Assembly (NCBI GenBank): GCA_030407085.1
Contig: CM059584.1
Coordinates: 125,707,001 to 125,771,000 of the forward strand
Direction: 5' to 3'
From: Trichopria drosophilae
Taxonomy: Eukaryota > Arthropoda > Insecta > Hymenoptera > Diapriidae
DNA length: 64,000 bases
Shown: positions 37,092 to 48,489 of the stretch, one piece after another
Layout of the letters: each line of letters starts with the position of its first letter
Position numbering within the stretch: the stretch's first letter is position 1
Translations under genes and position numbers: made by a program
The notes under the pieces: model-generated
What the model was told of the DNA's origin: nothing
Databases searched by the model: none
What the model saw: the letters and a program-made list of their open reading frames with translations, nothing else

Positions 37092-37973
37092 CTAATTGAG
37101 ATTCGCCGAAATGACAAGGCGTCGCGTTTGGGTTTCATCGCGTTGTAGATCGGCTAAAACTCGTCCAATGTCGCTCAAATTAGAAATTAAATCGAGCTTG
37201 TCCTGCGATTCATTTTTTATAAGAGTTGTCAAAATTGATCCTAGGGTTGATAAACGAAGGGTTATTTTTGGTTGTTTATCTACAATGCGGTTATCTCGAG
37301 CAATAAGTTGTTCTAATAAAGAAGCCTTTATTTCCGCATTCAATTTTGGAGGTTCTAGTGCAGTGCAGCTATCAGGCGTTGAATGATTCTTAAAAAGTTC
37401 TTTAAGAGCATCAGGAGGAAGTCCTTTTTTGAGAATTTCTTCCCAGCGAACAGAAATATCGTTGTGAATTGCAGGAGCTAATTGATCATCTGAATCCCAA
37501 TTGCTTCAAGTATTTCAGGATTCAGATCATCTTTCTCATCATTAGAAGTAGAAGTATGCAAAAGCATTTTAATTTCTTGACCGCTGTTTGAATAATTAAT
37601 TTTGGAGTAATGGTTGAACGGTCCGTCGACCATTACTCCAAAATTAATCTTTCTCATCATCTTTAGATATACTACTTTCAACGCCTATGTTTGATGGTGG
37701 AATTTCTACAGGTTTGGAAGTATTTGATTTATGAGATCTCTGAGAATCAGAACTTCTTGAACGATGTCTATTCCTTGAACAACTTCTAGCTCGTGAGCGA
37801 TCAAAAGAGTCAGATGACAAATTCGAATGACTAGACTGATAATCTTTGGATCTCGAGCGATATGTGGATCTTGAGCGATTATTGATTCTTGAGCGCTCAT
37901 TGGATCTCGAGCGATATTTAGACTTCGAGTTAAATTCAGATGAGTGATCGCTGTTTTGAGTATAATCCCACAT
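37092..37973 (-). pseudogene. DIRS Gag-like protein, disrupted
   Basis: The first part (37644-37973) is Ser/Arg-rich (RSRSNERSRINNRSRS) and ends SISKDDEKD at a stop just where a 54-bp perfect-stem hairpin begins. The frame resumes in another phase at 37478-37681 (NDEKDDLNPEILEAIGI). A last part (37092-37343) contains LSDIGRVLADLQRDETQTRR, a motif typical of DIRS Gag. The reading frame is split into at least three phases. Confidence 0.7.
37595..37648. repeat. Perfect 20-bp stem-loop inside DIRS gag
   Basis: ATTAATTTTGGAGTAATGGT and its exact inverse flank a 14-base loop. The same hairpin is present at 41825-41878 in copy 2, so it entered before the copies separated. It coincides with the frame break in Gag. 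Confidence 0.8.
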
Positions 37974-38177
37974 AGATCTTGAACGAGAATGAGCTGATAT
38001 ATCAAAAATAAAATAATATGGTTGACCAATAGGGTTGTCAAAACATAAGGTTAAGGATAAGGTTAAATCTGTGCTTGAGAGAGTAATTAACCGAAAATAA
38101 TATTTTCTATATATTCTTTATAAAAAGAAAGTAATGTAAATATAAGTATTTACACTAAGTTTACTTATACGTTTACA

Positions 38178-38677
38178 CCCCCCCACCCCCCCCCCCCCCC
38201 ACCCCCCCCCCCCCCCACCCCCCCCCCCCCCCACCCCCCCCCCCCCCCACCCCCCCCCCCCCCCACCCCCCCCCCCCCCCACCCCCCCCCCCCCCCACCC
38301 CCCCCCCCCCCCACCCCCCCCCCCCCCCACCCCCCCCCCCCCCCACCCCCCCCCCCCCCCACCCCCCCCCCCCCCCACCCCCCCCCCCCCCCACCCCCCC
38401 CCCCCCCCACCCCCCCCCCCCCCCACCCCCCCCCCCCCCCACCCCCCCCCCCCCCCACCCCCCCCCCCCCCCACCCCCCCCCCCCCCCACCCCCCCCCCC
38501 CCCCACCCCCCCCCCCCCCCACCCCCCCCCCCCCCCACCCCCCCCCCCCCCCACCCCCCCCCCCCCCCACCCCCCCCCCCCCCCACCCCCCCCCCCCCCC
38601 ACCCCCCCCCCCCCCCACCCCCCCCCCCCCCCACCCCCCCCCCCCCCCACCCCCCCCCCCCCCCACCCCCCCCCCCC
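38178..38677. other. Exactly 500-base array of C15A units, probable filled assembly gap
   Basis: The array is C7-A, then 30 perfect C15A units, then C12, with an A at every 16th base from 38185 to 38665 and no variant anywhere. Its total length is exactly 500. The left edge follows GTTTACA, where DIRS copy 2 instead continues into ATATACGTGG. The right edge falls in mid-RT of another DIRS copy. A perfect 16-base period (one 32-bit word at two bits per base) and a round length at a repeat-induced break are what a converted run of 500 N would give. Glycine-rich frames on the minus strand here are meaningless. Confidence 0.8.
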
Positions 38678-38769
38678 ATCTTTATCAAATGTGAATCTCA
38701 AGAATTTTTTACATGATTCTACAATTGGTATGAGGTAATAAGCGTCTTTGAGATCTAAAGTCACCATAA
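38678..38769 (-). mobile_element. DIRS copy 2, RT fragment left of the DNA transposon
   Basis: It matches 36814-36905 of copy 1 with a few substitutions (CTTTATCAAATGTGAATCTC and ATGAGGTAATAAGCGTCTTT) and encodes the LDLKDAYYLIPI motif. It is cut on the left by the C15A array and on the right by the transposon at 38770. It continues at 41136. Confidence 0.85.
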
Positions 38770-41135
38770 CCCGAGTAAACATTTGCCTCCGGATCGAATC
38801 CGATACCGATCCGGGACCCTTCTCTCGGTTGAATTTCAGATCCGTGTCAGATCAGGGTTGTAACGCTGCCGCACATCCGTAACGGATCCGGAGTCCCGGA
38901 CGTCCGGCAATCCTGATCCGTTCCTGACCTGATCCCGATTTGAATAGACGGTAACATTCAATAAGGTGTAAATACAGAAAACCTTGTCCAAATTTGCTGA
39001 CGTGACCATTTAAAATCATGATTATACAGATGACAATGTGAAAGATAGTAAAAATCCTTTGCCAATGCGTTGTTTGTATATAGGCCTTTGCTAAGTTGTC
39101 ATTTAGGTTATACACGAATAAAATATTTCTTTCTATTGACAGGTTAATTCTAACTCTAATTCGAGGTTAACTTTCCAATTCGACAAAACTTACCTTCTTA
39201 TTTTGTATATTTTAATATGTATAGTTGTTAATTAAGCATACAATTAAATAATACACAACATAGTAAAATAATAAAAACTGACAGTTCTTATATGCACAGA
39301 ATATGAAGCCCTATACAACCTACAAATATAACATAACTATATCCAGTCAACGACGCATCGATTAAATTTTGCATAAATTTACAGAATTATTGTAAATATA
39401 TATACACAAGAAAACTGTTCTGAACTTCACTAATAAATATAAGATTAATATAGCACATTAAAAAATTGAACGCAATAAACTTCAAGTAATTTTTTAATCC
39501 GTAGTATATTCAAAATACATTTGTTGAAGAGATATAGCACATTGACGTAAATGGTGTTAACGCATCATCAGATTCGAATATGTATATGTATATGTTTTAT
39601 ATCACCATACAAAAATGTGATCCTTCATATATCCTTTCCTCGCAGATTAATTGCATATTATAATGTGAAGAGAGTTATATTGTATTTGGAAACTACAAAG
39701 GTCTTGATGGAATCTGTGTACTTATCACTTAAAAGAATTGTCGCTTAGGCTTCATGGTTACATTGGCTGTTAATAAATAATGCATGTTGAACAGCATATT
39801 TAATATTGCGCAATAACATTAAAATAAATTATAACTAAATGCAGAAAGAGCACGAATTCAGTATAATAATCTATAAATGTCAAAGATAGAAATCATAGTA
39901 TGGGTTTCAACAATTATTAGAGAGACGAACAGAGTTGACGGTTTTTAGATTATTGTACATATGTTATTCGTCTTAATATTTAATCGAAGCTTATTTTATA
40001 AAGAATTATCGACAGTAATTCTTTTGCACACTACCCATATAGTTTTATTCCACTTATTAAATATTAAGGCTGTAAAATGTGTCCAATAATCTTAAACATT
40101 AAATTATTTTGGCGCTATAATACTTTTTGAAACGTATCCTATCCTCTTCGTTTTTGATACTTAATATATCATAGATAAGCTTACACGTAAATATATTTAA
40201 AAGAAATATGTATTAAAATTATAATAAATATAAATAACAGCGGATGAAATTATAGGCTGCGTTACAACAAGTGTTAAATAGCCGAAGAGAGTTTATACTT
40301 TTTAGATTATTCGGATTACGAGACTAAAATGAATAATTTAATAATAAATTAAAATAATAAAATAGTTTTATAACACTTTTAAAATATTAAGGCTTTGTAC
40401 AATGCATCTAATAATCTGGAAACCTCGTACTCTCTGTGACTCTGTAATTCTAGTCGGAACATATCCTACGCTTTGAAACTATTTTAATTATATTTATTGT
40501 AATTTTAATTCATATTTCGGGTAGATATGCCAGGAAATAAAGGTAAAACTTGATAGTTAAAGAGTGAAAGCACCCTCAAGTTCCAACAAGAGTTACAGAG
40601 CTGAATTGATCCTACGATGATTGTCAGATTACTTATACATGTTATTGACATAAATAAACATTCATTTTAAATGGGATTTCAGTTTGTATGTTCATTGCAA
40701 GAATCTGCATTGTCGCAAGGTTTTCATTTTACGCAAGTAAAAAGTACTTACGTGTAAGTCGACAATTGAACTTTCAAGAAATTTTGATTCGAAGCAAAAC
40801 ATATAACACTTTATTTTTTCCATAACCCGATTAATGTAGTATTTAGTAAACATTCATTTTAAATATAATTTCAATTTAATTTAATTTTCTTAATAATTTT
40901 ATTGAATTTATTTATTAGAAAGCGTAAGATACAATTGAGGTTTAGGGAAAAGAATTCCAAATCCGGATCAAATCAGGAACAGATACGGGTTCCCTGATCT
41001 ACCGAATGTAACTGGATAACTACAAATTGCCGGACATCCGGGCTTCCGTATCCGTCCCGGATCTGAGGTAGCATTACAAATCTGATGCGATCCTGATCTG
41101 ATACTAGGGGTAGCCCCAGCAAATGTTTACTCGGG
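38770..41135. mobile_element. DNA transposon with GC-rich CCCGAGTAAACATTTGC ends, 2.37 kb
   Basis: Both ends read CCCGAGTAAACATTTGC going inward. About 180 bp of imperfect subterminal inverted repeat follows, rich in GATCCGG / CCGGACGTCCGGCAAT-like blocks. The internal ~2 kb is AT-rich and without a transposase frame, so it is non-autonomous. The insertion point is exact: removing it rejoins DIRS copy 2. AA precedes it and AAAA follows where copy 1 has four A in total, consistent with a 2-bp target duplication. I cannot assign a superfamily from this. Confidence 0.82.
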
Positions 41136-42390
41136 AAAAGATTCTTTTTGCATTATATCTCGCGCCAATCTAATGTCTTCAAGCTTAAAATGGTTGGTAA
41201 TGACAAATTTATTTACATTTTTAAGATTTAAAATGAAACGACTAGATCCGTCTGTCTTTTGGATAGTAAAAATGTTAGAGATGAATTGGTCTGATGTTTC
41301 TATTGAAGTATCTTTTAAAGACTAATTGAGATTCGCCGAAATGATAAGGCGTCGCGTTTGGGTTTCATCGCGTTGTAGATCGGCTAAAACTCTTCCAATG
41401 TCGCTCAAATTAGAAATTAAATCGAGCTTGTCCTGCGATTCATTTTTCATAAGAGTTGTCAAAATTGATCCTAGGATTGATAAACAAAGGGTTATTTTTG
41501 GTTATTTATTTGCAATGCGGTTATCTCGAGCAATAAGTTGTTCTAATAGAGAAGCCTTTATTTCCGCATTCAATTTTGGAGGTTCTAGTACAGTGCAGCT
41601 ATTAGGCGTTGGATGATTATTAAAAAGTTCTTTAAGAGCATCAGGAGGGGGTCCTTTTTTGAGAATTTCTTCCTAGCGAACAGAAATATCGTTGTGAATT
41701 GCAGGAGCTAATTGATCATCGGAATCCCAATTGCTTCAAGTATTTCAGGATTCAGATCATCTTTCTCATCATTAGAAGTAGAAGTATGCAAAAGCATTTT
41801 AATTTCTTGACCGCTGTTTGAATAATTAATTTTGGAGTAATGGTTGAACGGTCCGTCGACCATTACTCCAAAATTAATCTTTCTCATCATCTTTAGATAT
41901 ACTACTTTCAACGCCTATGTTTGATGGTGGAATTTCTACAGGTTTGGAAGTATTTGATTTATGAGATCTCTGAGAATCAGAACTTCTTGAACGATGTCTA
42001 TTCCTTGAACAACTTCTAGCTCGTGAGCGATCAAAAGAGTCTGATGACAAATTCGAATGACTAGACTGATAATCTTTGGATCTTGAGAGATTATTGATTC
42101 TTGAGCGCTCATTGGATCTCGCGCGATATTTAGACTTCGAGTTAAATTCAGATGAGTGATCGCTGTTTTGAGTATAATCTCGCACAGATCTTGAACGAGA
42201 ATGAGCTAATATATCAAAAATAAAATAATATGGTTGACCAATACGGTTGTCAAAACTTAAGGTTAAGGATAAGGTTAAATCTGTGCTTGAGAGAGTAATT
42301 AAACGAAAATAATACTTTCTATATATATTCTTTATAAAAAGAAAGTAATGTAAATATAAGTATTTACACTAAGTTTACTTATACGTTTAC
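41136..42390 (-). mobile_element. DIRS copy 2, Gag and RT-N portion
   Basis: It is closely similar to 36905-38177 of copy 1, in the same orientation, with the Ser/Arg-rich Gag start (41874-42185), the hairpin (41825-41878) and the second Gag part (41708-41911). It has its own lesions, including a short deletion in the SR-rich tract. Plus-strand frames here (for example 41326-41616) are shadows. Upstream of about 42390 the sequence becomes unrelated AT-rich DNA, but I cannot tell the true 5' terminus. Confidence 0.85.
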
Positions 42391-42594
42391 AATATACGTG
42401 GTAAAACGTTAATCGATACTTGATCGTGTTCAGCGCTATTATAAAATTTACATGCATGTTACTTGAACATTTTCCCACAACGTTACTTGAACATTTCAGG
42501 GAATAACTGAACCTGTTAACGTATTGATAATTCGTGCTTGACGAACATAAATCTGACCGAACAGAGGTTAACTTACGTTCTTGACGTAAGTCTA

Positions 42595-43900
42595 TTAACC
42601 CGTTTCGTCCTGAAATGCCGTATATTTTGCCTTCTTTTCATCAGGTGCTTTGTAAGGAAAAAATCACTCAATCGTTTTGATATAACCATACCTATTGTAT
42701 TTTTTCTCGAACTTTCTAAATCCGGTTTCAGATTGACCATATCTGCCGCTATTTTATTACTATGGCGGTTTAAACATAAAAAAATGGTGAATTTTGAAAA
42801 CATTTCTTCAAATAATCGTATTTTTGAACAGGAAACGGTGTTCGGAACAAGCTAAGTCTCTGCATCTGGTGGAGTAATTAGTTACACTAAAAGATAAGAT
42901 GGTTATTAATTCTCCATTCAAAATGGCGGCTTCAAAATGACGGTTCTCAGTCAAAATTTTGTTGAAAAATTTCTGGACGATCTAACTCAAAAGCTACGAG
43001 CTTTTTAAAAAAAAAGTTGAGAATGAAAAGTTCTTAGAATTTATTGAGAAATATAGTGGAATTTTTTCAGATTTTTTAAACGAAGTTTTGAGAAATTTTG
43101 TTTCAAAATGTTTTCAAAATTGTAATTTATTTTCGAAAAATTCTGAACAAAATTGAGTGCATTCTCTGATAAATTCTAAGAGCTTTTTGTTGTTTGCAAT
43201 TCTTTGCAAAAGTTGATAGTTTTCGAGGAAATCAATTTCAAACATTATAGTTTAAGATTTTTCTTTTTCGAAAACTATCAACTTTTGGGAAAAAATGCAT
43301 AGAATAAAAAAACTCTTAGAATTCATCAGAGAATGCACTAAATTTTGTTCAGAATTTTTCGAAAAAAAAATACAATTTTGAAAAGAATTTTGAAAAAATT
43401 TGTTCAAAAATTCATTTAAAAAATCTGAAAAAATCCACTATATTTCTCGGCGAATTCTAAGAATTTTTTATTCTTAGCATTTTTTAAAACAAGCTCATAA
43501 TTGTTCAGTTAGAGCGTCCAGAAATTTTTCAACAAAATGTTCACTGAGGTCCGCCATTTTGAATCCGACATTTTGAATGGTGAATTAATAACCATCCTAT
43601 CTTTTAGTATAACTATTTACTCCACCAGATACAGAGATTCAGCTTGATTAGAACACAGTTTCCTGTTAAAAAATGCGATTATTTGAACAAATTTTTTCAA
43701 AATTCACGATTTTTTTATGTTTTATCCGCCATAGTAAAAAAATGGCGGCAGATATGGTCAATCTGAAACCGGATTTAGAAAGTTCGAGAAAAAATACAAT
43801 AGGTACGGTTGTTTCAAAACGATTGAGTGATTTTTTCCCTAAGAAAGCACCTGATGAAAAGAAGTCAAAATTTACGGCGTTTCAGGACGAAACGGGTTAA
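42595..43900. mobile_element. TTAA-flanked foldback element A, 1306 bp
   Basis: TTAA flanks both sides. The ends are CCCGTTTCGTCCTGAAATGC and its inverse with one or two changes. The arms of about 300 bp are diverged inverted copies (CCGGTTTCAGATTGACCATA against TATGGTCAATCTGAAACCGG) and the centre is AT-rich. Frames of 75-105 codons on both strands appear symmetrically in the arms and are not genes. TTAA plus CCC ends fit a piggyBac-like non-autonomous element. Confidence 0.82.
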
Positions 43901-44495
43901 GCGCAAATATTGACTTAATTTAAAATAACTAGCTCAATTTTAGAAATTAAGCCTTTCACAGTGCTTAATTTGAGATGTAACGATTTTAAGACTTTTTTTT
44001 TTACTGTGTAGTAATCAATCGTACTAGATACGGCATGTCTTATTAAATCAGGCTCTGATCCATGCTGAAGTCAGTCTGAAAAGATTCACAGAAAAAAATA
44101 AGTCTTAAAATTGTTATGTCTTAAATTCATCATTAGCTGAGGCTTAATTTTAGCCCAAAATTGCGTTAATTTTCTTAAATTCAGTCAATATTTAAGCTTA
44201 AAGTCTTACTTTCAGATGACAAAACTCACTTTCAGCCGATATTTTGGTTTGAAATAAGATTCGTCTAACGTAGATGCCATAAGCTCGATAAATTTCAGCC
44301 TAAAATTGTGCAAATTTTCTTAAATTAAGTCAATATTTGCGTTCAAAACCTTGTTTTTAGTTTTGGAAACTTACTTTTAGTCAATATTCAGGTTTGAAAT
44401 AAGAATTCTCTATCTTAGGTGTGACAAGCTCGAACAATTTTTCTTTAAGCATAAATCTCGACTAAAATTAAACTTTGCTGTCTGAAAGTAAGACT
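43901..44495. repeat. 595-bp spacer of short diverged repeats between elements A and B
   Basis: Two related units of about 120 bp (44150-44270 and 44293-44410) share AATTTTCTTAAATT..GTCAATATTT and GGTTTGAAATAAGA. The first bases after element A and the last bases before element B are the two halves of a site that is present intact, in inverse orientation, at 44171-44215 (CTGAAAGTAAGACTTTAAGC). No coding frame was seen. Confidence 0.65.
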
Positions 44496-45801
44496 TTAAC
44501 CCGTTTCGTCCTGAAATGCCGTATATTTTGCCTTCTTTTCATCAGGTGCTTTGTAAGGAAAAAATCACTCAATCGTTTTGATATAACCATACCTATTGTA
44601 TTTTTTCTCGAACTTTCTAAATCCGGTTTCAGATTGACCATATCTGCCGCTATTTTATTACTATGGCGGTTTAAACATAAAAAAATGGTGAATTTTGAAA
44701 ACATTTCTTCAAATAATCGTATTTTTGAACAGGAAACGGTGTTCGGAACAAGCTAAGTCTCTGCATCTGGTGGAGTAATTAGTTACACTAAAAGATAAGA
44801 TGGTTATTAATTCTCCATTCAAAATGGCGGCTTCAAAATGACGGTTCTCAGTCAAAATTTTGTTGAAAAATTTCTGGACGATCTAACTCAAAAGCTACGA
44901 GCTTTTTAAAAAAAAAGTTGAGAATGAAAAGTTCTTAGAATTTATTGAGAAATATAGTGGAATTTTTTCAGATTTTTTAAACGAAGTTTTGAGAAATTTT
45001 GTTTCAAAATGTTTTCAAAATTGTAATTTATTTTCGAAAAATTCTGAACAAAATTGAGTGCATTCTCTGATAAATTCTAAGAGCTTTTTGTTGTTTGCAA
45101 TTCTTTGCAAAAGTTGATAGTTTTCGAGGAAATCAATTTCAAACATTATAGTTTAAGATTTTTCTTTTTCGAAAACTATCAACTTTTGGGAAAAAATGCA
45201 TAGAATAAAAAAACTCTTAGAATTCATCAGAGAATGCACTAAATTTTGTTCAGAATTTTTCGAAAAAAAAATACAATTTTGAAAAGAATTTTGAAAAAAT
45301 TTGTTCAAAAATTCATTTAAAAAATCTGAAAAAATCCACTATATTTCTCGGCGAATTCTAAGAATTTTTTATTCTTAGCATTTTTTAAAACAAGCTCATA
45401 ATTGTTCAGTTAGAGCGTCCAGAAATTTTTCAACAAAATGTTCACTGAGGTCCGCCATTTTGAATCCGACATTTTGAATGGTGAATTAATAACCATCCTA
45501 TCTTTTAGTATAACTATTTACTCCACCAGATACAGAGATTCAGCTTGATTAGAACACAGTTTCCTGTTAAAAAATGCGATTATTTGAACAAATTTTTTCA
45601 AAATTCACGATTTTTTTATGTTTTATCCGCCATAGTAAAAAAATGGCGGCAGATATGGTCAATCTGAAACCGGATTTAGAAAGTTCGAGAAAAAATACAA
45701 TAGGTACGGTTGTTTCAAAACGATTGAGTGATTTTTTCCCTAAGAAAGCACCTGATGAAAAGAAGTCAAAATTTACGGCGTTTCAGGACGAAACGGGTTA
45801 A
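44496..45801. mobile_element. TTAA-flanked foldback element B, 1306 bp
   Basis: It has the same length and orientation as element A, and I found no difference along the stretches compared. Its outer flanks differ from those of A. The two arms within each copy differ clearly from each other, so the copies A and B are far younger than the arms. Confidence 0.82.
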
Positions 45802-46175
45802 TTCACTTTCTTGACGCTCCACATGTTTCCTTAATCGTTTAATTTCTTTCAGGGTCTTAAAATCTTTGTCTTCATCATGGTGCTTACGTTTATTTGCCAT
45901 TTTTGAAAATTCGATGACTTTTGAAGAGAGCACAAAGACGAAGAATGGACATCAACGCATACGTCAACAGACAGTTGAGCGAAAAATTGATATTTTTAAA
46001 TAGTTTATTCTTCTTTGTGACTTTGAGAGCTAAACTAGAGAGTATACATGTGTTGATCTGAAGGAGGAAGAACATAATACAATTGATGTCTACAAGACAT
46101 TCACTGCAGATTAAGTGACTAAAAGTACATTTTTGTAAACCATCGTTTTGAAAAACGGTATAGGTCACAACAGAC
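45802..46175. other. Short stretch between element B and the duplicated block
   Basis: A 92-codon minus-strand frame (45890-46168) has no recognisable domain. No repeat edge was resolved. Confidence 0.4.
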
Positions 46176-48489
46176 TCTAAACGGTGAATTTTTATTAAAT
46201 ACTTTTTTCAAAAAACTTCTTGTTTTTGGGAATTTGGTTCATCTCTGTGCACTTTCTTAACTTTCGTATATAACTTTCTTATAGTTTTAACTATTTTGAT
46301 CCACTTATTTTAAATTACATAAAAATTCAGAAAATTAAAAGTTTTTCACGATTTTTCTGATATTTTTTAGAATTAAATAAAACAAAACCTACAATCTCTC
46401 ATTAAAATACTTTCCCGCAGCTTTCTCATACGTAAAAAGATGTAATTTGATATGAAAAAACATTACAAGGACTATGAAGAATGCAGAGTTACTCAGGACA
46501 ATAAAATTAAAACAGCCAATAAAGAAATATTTAGAAAAATAAAATCACATGCTTGGAAGCACAAACAAGTTATGTGTATGAATGAAGTCATATAATGAGA
46601 TAGCTGAGAAATGTAGGTTATCATACTCTGCAATAATTCGTATCGACATAATGAGTGTATATAAAATTAATACATCGTATTTTACGTTTTATTATAAAAT
46701 AAGTTATTAAAATCATTGTAAGACTTATCCGTAATAACAATTTTAGTATCGTCTTAATCGAAATAAGGAAAACACTAGATTATTATTGACGTACAATAAT
46801 TTAACATAATTGAAATAAACTATTCACAATTCATGACAGCCGCAAGTAACGACTAATTACTAGCACATTACTTACAGCCCACAAATTATTTCTCTTTTAA
46901 CAGCCCTGTTCTAAATGCCGACTACATTTCGACTACAGTTTCGTTTTAAATGAATCGTAAATCTTTTGCATTATAGCTATTTAATGTTTTGTATTATCTT
47001 AGCCAACGCGTAGAATTCTCATTATTCTGTAAATATATCATAATACAGGAGAGGATCATTGACGTTTGTTATATCGTACTGTCAGATAGACAAGCTTATA
47101 TCGTAATCGGTAACGTTTTAACACTTTTGCAGTTCTGATGTTCCAAATGTTAATACTTTACAATTTTTAAATTCATGTTCTGACAAATGTAATGATAGAA
47201 AGGTAGAGAACAAGTGACTGATTTGCGACCTAATAATTATTTCAAAGGATTTCCATGTCATTAATCATATCATGTTCTAGTCGCTTGATTTGTTTAGTTT
47301 TTAGTAAGCGTGATTAAAAGTAGATATATATATTTATATTTTTGTAAGACACATTTGTCTTTCAAGGATATTCTACGATTTACACGTTTAGTGGGTGTTT
47401 TATACCTGATAAAACCATCGCTTGATTTGTGACATTTTAGATGTCATTTTGTAAATTAGAATCATTGACGAAACATATCCGTGCGTTCGACGAGATTTAA
47501 AACAATTATGCAAATTCATCTGATATTTCGACGTTTGGGAGAAATTCAATAAAACATATCTTACACACGATGCAAATTAAATCGATAAAATAATACGACT
47601 ATATTTATACGATTAAGGTGCATTATTTTGATAATTCAGTTATATGTAATTGTTGTAAAGTTATATTCTACGTTCGAAATTAGCAGATTTCTGATCTAAA
47701 ACATTTGTTAACGGACTAGAGTGTATCTCCTATTATTACGGATTCCTTACAGATGTGTTTTGTTATTTACATATTGTATAATATAGACCAAATGTAATTT
47801 GAAACGATACAATATATAAGCAGTTTTTAATGAACTTGATCAACATTTATTCGAATCGTTCAGGTACATTTATTCTCAACAAGCAACGTAATTTTAGAAT
47901 AATTCAAAAAATTTGTATGAAACGTTTCTTGGAGCAAATATGAAATACATATCGTTCAGCTCCATTTGAACTTATCAGAACTTCAAAATGTACATGATTT
48001 TTACATGAGTTGTAAAAATTGTAAATTTTCGTCTCATATTCGAAATTTTTTAGCCTCTTGTGGGGACGGAAGATATTTGAATTGAAATTCCTTTTACCAT
48101 GTTATTTCTGTTGGCTAAAGACAACTTTTCCGCACTATATACGTTTCCATTTTCGAAAAATTTCTGAGATTGTTCCACTCTATTATTTATATTTCAAGAC
48201 AATATTCAACAATCAATCAGAAGAAGAAAAACGTACGATTGTAGGGTGATCCATAAGTAAACGTGTAACTAACTTGTGAAGAATGCATTTTGCGAAAAAA
48301 CATTTGACATTGACTCTGTTCTTGAATGTCATTTCAAAGGCGAGTTGACTTATGAAATCCGAAAACGTATTTTCTACGACAAAAATGGAAGACACACTTT
48401 CCAACAAATTACATTTAATTTCTTGTGATAAAAAAATGTGGATTTGCAATTACTAACTCCATTTGTCTTGGTAGTTACCTTAGTTTAGA
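46176..48489. repeat. Duplicated non-coding block, copy 2 (2.31 kb)
   Basis: It corresponds to 27992-30581 in the same orientation, 18 kb away. It lacks the segment equivalent to about 29570-29998 and carries an extra ~180 bp near 48010-48205. A shorter deletion lies near 47160. Divergence of a few percent rules out an assembly duplicate. Confidence 0.7.

Larger units (their letters stand above)
34970..38177 (-). mobile_element. DIRS-type tyrosine-recombinase retrotransposon, degenerate copy 1
   Basis: Reading along the minus strand, the order is Gag, reverse transcriptase, RNase H, the conserved DLFAS segment and a truncated tyrosine recombinase, as in DIRS elements. Frames are broken by stops, small indels, a hairpin in Gag and an internal rearrangement, so the copy is dead. 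The recombinase stops after about 58 residues beside a fragment of another MITE. At its 5' side the copy ends abruptly at an artificial-looking C15A array, so the true 5' terminus is not visible. Copy 2 matches its Gag and part of the RT. Confidence 0.88.

Noticed and set aside
37096..37386. Plus-strand 96-codon frame (and its twin at 41326-41616)
   Set aside because: It is antisense to the DIRS Gag region, whose minus-strand translation matches a known family.
38118..38782. Three long glycine-rich minus-strand frames
   Set aside because: They are translations of the 500-base C15A array in different phases; the array looks like a filled gap.
42538..45801. Several 75-105-codon frames on both strands repeated at 42.5, 43.7, 44.5 and 45.6 kb
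   Set aside because: They mirror each other because they lie in the inverted arms of the two foldback elements; there is no domain and no independent support.
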